Shown here piece by piece: positions 59,577-64,000 of a stretch of 64,000 nucleotides of DNA. Within the stretch, counting starts at the first letter, position 1; each line of letters starts with the position of its first letter. The position numbers were made by a program, and so were the translations under genes. Under the pieces are notes generated by a model. The model saw only the letters and a program-made list of their open reading frames with translations. It did no database searches and was not told where the DNA came from. The stretch covers positions 1 to 64,000 of the forward strand of contig JAFAZH010000050.1 in the NCBI GenBank assembly GCA_019239895.1, read 5' to 3'. Source of the stretch: Abditibacteriaceae bacterium (GTDB lineage: Bacteria; Armatimonadota; Abditibacteriia; Abditibacteriales; Abditibacteriaceae).

Positions 59577-62318
59577 TTAAATATCCATAGGCCCGAAAGT
59601 CATTATAAAATGATATGATCCTGACGTTATTTTATAAATTGCGACACCAGCCTCAGAGCCGAGATAGCGCACGCCCGGTGCTTGCGCCGCTAATCTGCCA
59701 CTTTCAGTTACAAGTAGCGGATTAGTAGCAGGCAGGTAAACGGTGGCTTCCGTGTTGACAGGAATAGAGACATGCCACTGCAAGGTTCGGCCCTGCTGAT
59801 TCCAGGCGCTTTCAACCAAGCCATAGGGTGAGCGATAAGTGGCACGCGCCCAGTGTAAACCGGGCAGGATCGTGGGGCGCAGTACAATGTGTTTGAAGCC
59901 TGGTTCGTCGGGGGAAGGATGGATACCTGCCACATCCTGGTAAAACCAGGCATCGAATGCTCCTTGCATGGCGTGGTTCTGGGAACGCGGCCCCCACTTC
60001 TGGTCGAGTTCCGGTTCACCCCAACATTCCCAGAAGGTGGTGGCTCCCCGCGTGAACAGATCACCAAAACTGGGATAGGTTGTTTGATGCAGAATGCCTT
60101 GCGCCACCGCACCATAACCATAACGACTTAATATTCCATAGAGGTAACGACTGCCAAAAATACCTGTAGCGAGATGGCCTTGATGCGTTGGCAAAACATC
60201 GTATGCTAAGCTAGCTGCCACAGCCGTCTCGGCACCGGCAGGCGTCAAGCCAAAGGCCAGCGCAATACTGTCGGCAGTCTGGCTGCCATAGGTATGGGTT
60301 GACGCTTGATAAAAGTGAGTGTTGAATGCCTGCTTAATCCTATCTTGAAGCGATGCAAACTCTTGTGACTCTTGCTCTTCTCCCAGGATGTGGGCCACCT
60401 GTGTCATCACTTGAGCGGCACGGTAAAGATAAGCGGTCGTGGTCAAGGCAGGTGGTGTTTCCACTGGTTCCACGCTACCCGGCGGACACCAATCACCATA
60501 ACCTTTGCTGAAGATGCCATCCGGCCCTAATGGGCGGGCATTGCGGATGAACTTGCGCATGGCTGGATAATGCGCACGCAACAATCGCTTATCCCCATAA
60601 TACAGATATTCATACCAGGGCAAAAGGACGCTGGCGACGCCCCAATCGAGATGTCCATTTGGCCCAATGCCACGCTTGCCGGGAGCCACATCGCCGGGCA
60701 GGTCGCCCCGCCAACTGGTTTGAATATCACCAATATACTTGGGCCAGAACTGCGCCATATCGAAGTTGTATATGGTCATTTCCGCACTGATGTGGGCATC
60801 GCCGAGCCAGCCGCATTTTTCCCGCGCCGGGCAATCAGTCGGAATGCTGTGCAGATTGCTGAGTTCCGTCCATAAGGCCACCTGATGAAGATGGTTCAGG
60901 GTGGCATCGGAACATTGAAAAAAGCCTGTCGGTTCCACTGCCGTATGCACCACTACCCCTTGCAAGTCTTCGAGGCGAGGTTCCTGGACAAAGCCACTCA
61001 GTTCCACGTAACGAAAACCATGATAGGTGAAGCGTGGCTCCCAGGTTTCCACTCCCCCACCCTTGCAGATGTATCTATCAGTTTGCTCAACATGAGTGGC
61101 AAACACGCCGGTGCTCCCCATATCCAGTGTGCCGTCAGGGTGAATGGCTTCCGCAAAGCGGAGTTTGATTTCCGTTCCGGCGGGCGCTTGCACACGCAGC
61201 CGCGCCCAACCCGCAAAGTTTTGCCCCATGTCATAAATGTAAAGTTGCGGATGGGGGTGCAGCAGTCGCACCGGGGTAAGGGTCTGTAGCCGTTTGATCG
61301 GCGGCATAGTTTGCGATACGAGTTGTGCTGTGGGAGGGGGCACAACTTGCACGCTTTTCCAGGACGCATCCTCATATCCGGCCTCGCACCAATGGGGGAT
61401 TTCATGACGGGCATCATACACTTCCCCTTCATAAACATTGTTGTTCATTATTGGCCCGACAGTAGTGCGCCAGGTGCCATCGCTCAAAACTGTTTGCAAT
61501 GTGCCATCGGCATATTCGAGTTGCATTTGCAAGATGAGCTGTGGTTTGCCATACGACATCCCGCCCCACACTTGCTCCTGATTAAAGAACCCGTTACCCA
61601 GCATCACCCCAACCGCGTTGGTGCCGCGCTTCAGTAAATGAGTCACATCATAAGTCACATAAAGCGCCCGCTGTTCATAATCGGTTTGGGCCGGGTCTAA
61701 AACATGATCGCCAACCTTGCGACCATTCAAGTACAGCTCGGAGTAGCCCAATCCACAGATGTAAGCGACGGCGCGTTTCAATGGTTTGGCAACTGAGAAC
61801 TCGTGGCGAAAGAGGGGAGAAGGAGTGCCGTTATTAGCCGATGCAGAGGTTATCCACTGCGCCTGCCAATCAGCCAAATGCAGCAGCCCCATCGTCCACG
61901 ATGCGGGTTCACTCCAAGCGGTGGGTTTATGATCTTTATCCCACGCCTGCACCTGCCACCACAATTGTTGCTGTGCGTGCAGAGTCTTGCCCGCATATAG
62001 CACATGCACCGATTCATCAGAGTAGACTTTGCCGCTATCCCACAAATCACCATGCCGTTGCGCGAGGAACTGTGGATTACTGGCCGCTAAAATTCGATAG
62101 GCGGTTTGCTGCTGGCCACGTTGCCGGGCTTGCAAAACCCAACTCAGTTGCGGCGGCAACGACTCAATCCCCAAGGGGTTCACCCGCGCGTCACATCTCA
62201 GATTTCCTACGGTTAAGTTTTTGCTGTACGCCAAAGCCTTGGCGGGTTCCTGCCGGGTTATGCAGCAGGCCATAAACATGGCTACGATCAGAAGTACTCT
62301 TAAATAAGGTTTAGGCAT
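59577..62318 (-). CDS. Alpha-L-rhamnosidase (GH78)
   Basis: A 913-aa exported enzyme. The N-terminus (PYLRVLLIVAMFMACC) is a signal with a lipobox-like end. Then come the rhamnosidase beta domains (AYICGLGYSELYLNGRKVGD, HVLDPAQTDYEQRALYVTYD, MLGNGFFNQEQVWGGM) and the (alpha/alpha)6 barrel. The GH78 active-site signature is SIPTDCPAREKCGWLGDAHI with the catalytic acid Glu, plus the second acidic site in ATTFWECWGEPEL. It releases terminal rhamnose from plant-type or microbial glycans. The start at 62318 fits the signal best; longer frames begin at TTG. A C-terminal beta sandwich closes the protein. Confidence 0.92.
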   Translation of the reverse strand: MPKPYLRVLLIVAMFMACCITRQEPAKALAYSKNLTVGNLRCDARVNPLGIESLPPQLSWVLQARQRGQQQTAYRILAASNPQFLAQRHGDLWDSGKVYSDESVHVLYAGKTLHAQQQLWWQVQAWDKDHKPTAWSEPASWTMGLLHLADWQAQWITSASANNGTPSPLFRHEFSVAKPLKRAVAYICGLGYSELYLNGRKVGDHVLDPAQTDYEQRALYVTYDVTHLLKRGTNAVGVMLGNGFFNQEQVWGGMSYGKPQLILQMQLEYADGTLQTVLSDGTWRTTVGPIMNNNVYEGEVYDARHEIPHWCEAGYEDASWKSVQVVPPPTAQLVSQTMPPIKRLQTLTPVRLLHPHPQLYIYDMGQNFAGWARLRVQAPAGTEIKLRFAEAIHPDGTLDMGSTGVFATHVEQTDRYICKGGGVETWEPRFTYHGFRYVELSGFVQEPRLEDLQGVVVHTAVEPTGFFQCSDATLNHLHQVALWTELSNLHSIPTDCPAREKCGWLGDAHISAEMTIYNFDMAQFWPKYIGDIQTSWRGDLPGDVAPGKRGIGPNGHLDWGVASVLLPWYEYLYYGDKRLLRAHYPAMRKFIRNARPLGPDGIFSKGYGDWCPPGSVEPVETPPALTTTAYLYRAAQVMTQVAHILGEEQESQEFASLQDRIKQAFNTHFYQASTHTYGSQTADSIALAFGLTPAGAETAVAASLAYDVLPTHQGHLATGIFGSRYLYGILSRYGYGAVAQGILHQTTYPSFGDLFTRGATTFWECWGEPELDQKWGPRSQNHAMQGAFDAWFYQDVAGIHPSPDEPGFKHIVLRPTILPGLHWARATYRSPYGLVESAWNQQGRTLQWHVSIPVNTEATVYLPATNPLLVTESGRLAAQAPGVRYLGSEAGVAIYKITSGSYHFIMTFGPMDI

Positions 62319-62444
62319 AGAGGGGTGTGAAATCTTGCTTGGCATTGGGCTGTTAGAAGATTGAGGATAGAATCTAATTAACTCCCACAACCAAAGCCGC
62401 CGTTGCTAATCTTCGGGCGGTCAAGGAAAGGCTAAGGATTAAAC

Positions 62445-64000
62445 ATGAGACCTGTTGCTGCTCTTTTAGTGTGTTTGAGCCTGGTAATCAATCCTATCAT
62501 GAGAAAAGCCGCTCTGCCATCTGGCACTTCAAACTGGCCAGGCATTCAGGCGGTTCAGGCGGCAGAAGCGCAACCGGCCTCGCGCCTCACGAATGCGGCA
62601 ACGCCTGATTATGGAGCCAAGGTCAGCTTAACGGTAGGTGCTGGCGCACGCAAAGACCCACAAACCGAGCCAGAAAGCGTTATAGACAATAATATTCACA
62701 CCCGCCAGGTGGTGAGTGGTGCGCCTTACACTTTGACTATTACCTTGCCGTTTCGCGTGCCCGTAGAACGTCTGGCTTTTGCTGATTCGGATTATGCCAC
62801 CGAATTGGCCCCCAAGGATTTAGAGATTACGCTCGATGACGGCACAGTGCTGCATCATACCCTGGAAGTCAAGCGGCCCGAAAAGCGCAAACCTATCTGG
62901 CAAGAAGTGGCCGTCGGTAAAGAAGCCCAGACCATTAAAGTGACCGTGCTTTCCAACTACACCCTGAGCGATAAAGTGAACTGGGGCGGCCTGGCTGAGA
63001 TTGCGATTTTAACTCCCACCGATCTCGATGCAAAATTCAAGATTCCCGGCTATGACCCAAAGACCAAGCTGAATACTTTTGTGCATGTGCCATCTTTAAC
63101 GGATACTGGCACTACTTCACCGCAAAATGGTGGGCTAACAACCCCTAATGACACTCCCGTTCAATTACCACCCCATGCTGCGCCAGGCGAACACCCGCGT
63201 CTGTTGCTGACCCACCAAGAAGTAACGGAGCTAAAAACCAGCCTGCAACAAACGGAGCGTGGCAAGGCTGCCCTGGATCCCCTCGTCAAAGTGGCCGATG
63301 GTGCCCTAACCGCTCCGGTACAATTCCCTGATCCTAAGGGGCCACTGGCTCAGGTGCAAGATCGTGGTGATGCGGTTACTAAACAGCATGATCGTCTCTC
63401 CCTCAATGCGGGAACGCTTGGCCTGGCTTACACCCTGACCGGAGACCTCAAATATGCGCGCCGCGCCGGAGAAATTGTCCTAGGCTATGCGCAACGCTAT
63501 GCCGATTACCCCGAACACCAGGGCGTCAATCGCAACGATACAGGCAAGGTCATGGGCCAGCGTCTCTCGGAGGCGATGTGGCTTATTCCCTTAATCGAAA
63601 GCTATGACTACATCTACGACAGCGGCGTGCTGACCGCAGCCGATAAACAGCAAATCGAAACGCAACTGCTCCGCCCCGCCATCACCTTTATCTGGCGTAA
63701 GGAACCGGCAACCGAAGTCGCCGAGCGTGACCGTCGCAACCCGAACTGGCGCACGGCCCAGCCTGCCCCCAGTGATGGCAAGCCGGTTGGCAATTGGCTG
63801 AACTATTACAATTCAGCCACCATGATGACCGGAGCCATACTGAATGATCAAAATATGTTGGATATGGCGGCGGCCAATTTCCGTGAGCTACTATCCAAAG
63901 GCATTGGCGCGGATGGCATGTGGAACGAGGGCGCTATCGGCTATCAGATGTTCGCTCTTACCGCAATGGTGCCCGGTTTTGAAACAGCGGCACGACAGGG
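62445..64000 (+). CDS. Exported heparinase/alginate-lyase-like protein, 3'-truncated by the window edge
   Basis: The open frame runs from an ATG (AAGGA upstream) through at least 518 codons without stop. A signal peptide (MRPVAALLVCLSLVINPIMR) precedes a carbohydrate-binding discoidin-like domain (TVGAGARKDPQTEPESVIDN, LTITLPFRVPVERLAFADS), then a helical barrel typical of polysaccharide lyases and heparinase II/III-like enzymes (GEHPRLLLTHQEVTELKT, GTLGLAYTLTGDLKYARRAG, EAMWLIPLIESYDYIYDSG, NWLNYYNSATMMTGAILND). The NWLNYYN segment matches the Asn-containing active-site region. Divergent from the rhamnosidase gene. Its end lies beyond the window. Confidence 0.78.
   Translation, partial: MRPVAALLVCLSLVINPIMRKAALPSGTSNWPGIQAVQAAEAQPASRLTNAATPDYGAKVSLTVGAGARKDPQTEPESVIDNNIHTRQVVSGAPYTLTITLPFRVPVERLAFADSDYATELAPKDLEITLDDGTVLHHTLEVKRPEKRKPIWQEVAVGKEAQTIKVTVLSNYTLSDKVNWGGLAEIAILTPTDLDAKFKIPGYDPKTKLNTFVHVPSLTDTGTTSPQNGGLTTPNDTPVQLPPHAAPGEHPRLLLTHQEVTELKTSLQQTERGKAALDPLVKVADGALTAPVQFPDPKGPLAQVQDRGDAVTKQHDRLSLNAGTLGLAYTLTGDLKYARRAGEIVLGYAQRYADYPEHQGVNRNDTGKVMGQRLSEAMWLIPLIESYDYIYDSGVLTAADKQQIETQLLRPAITFIWRKEPATEVAERDRRNPNWRTAQPAPSDGKPVGNWLNYYNSATMMTGAILNDQNMLDMAAANFRELLSKGIGADGMWNEGAIGYQMFALTAMVPGFETAARQ

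Noticed and set aside
1..64000. CRISPR arrays, rRNA or tRNA genes
   Set aside because: No regularly spaced direct repeats and no recognisable tRNA cloverleaf or rRNA sequence were found by eye; a covariance search would be needed to be certain.

Overview
The window looks like a chromosomal segment of a diderm, chemo-organotrophic bacterium of moderate to slightly high GC, very rich in secreted and lipid-anchored proteins. An Skp-like chaperone next to lpxD implies an outer membrane with lipid A. The mix of a B12-dependent ribonucleotide reductase, a DUF2723 membrane glycosyltransferase, Flp pilins, formylglycine sulfatases, GH2/GH78/DUF4091 enzymes and beta-propeller surface proteins would fit Armatimonadota or a comparable deep-branching lineage. 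That placement is an inference from gene content; no rRNA or tRNA gene was seen.

Layout. 1-0.7 kb: two tandem Flp-type pilins, the first cut by the window edge. 0.8-6.3 kb: two large polytopic membrane proteins and a MoeB-rhodanese fusion. 6.5-10.2 kb: Skp-like protein, a coiled-coil lipoprotein and lpxD. 10.2-13.4 kb (minus strand): nadB with an upstream membrane protein, and an isochorismatase-family hydrolase. 13.4-17.1 kb: nrdJ, preceded by a pair of NrdR-box-like sites 32 bp apart. 17.1-20.4 kb: an AT-richer accessory patch with an unknown 140-residue protein, a DUF1883 protein and a winged-helix-like/TIR (CAP12/Pycsar-type) candidate immune effector, bounded by a REP-associated tyrosine transposase and its REP repeats. 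20.4-23.9 kb: dienelactone hydrolase, DinB-like protein, and a MocR-type regulator divergent from a DUF2917 protein.

23.8-45.8 kb is dominated by exported carbohydrate-related proteins: an NHL-type propeller, a GH2 enzyme, a sulfatase, a DUF4091 lipoprotein with an unexpected zinc ribbon, a CBM-bearing glycosidase-like protein and a Gfo/Idh/MocA oxidoreductase. Interspersed are a VanX-like dipeptidase, a methyltransferase, an aldo/keto reductase and a long HYR protein with a metzincin-like motif. 46-64 kb holds small exported proteins, an HI0933-type flavoprotein, a C25 (gingipain-type) peptidase and a PqqD-like protein carrying an internal Tat-like signal and a six-cysteine knottin-like tail. 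It ends with an FN3 protein, two surface proteins sharing a C-terminal module (plus a pseudogene remnant of it), a GH78 rhamnosidase and a truncated polysaccharide-lyase-like gene. Glycan enzymes are scattered rather than arranged as one operon, and no SusC/SusD pair is visible.

Intergenic spaces are unusually full of inverted-repeat elements of at least six sequence families. Several lie directly at gene ends and supply stop codons; one is a 113-bp MITE-like element with an apparent 9-bp target duplication. The two most interesting loci are the TIR/DUF1883 patch (17.2-19.5 kb) and the PqqD-knottin chimera (52.9-53.4 kb).
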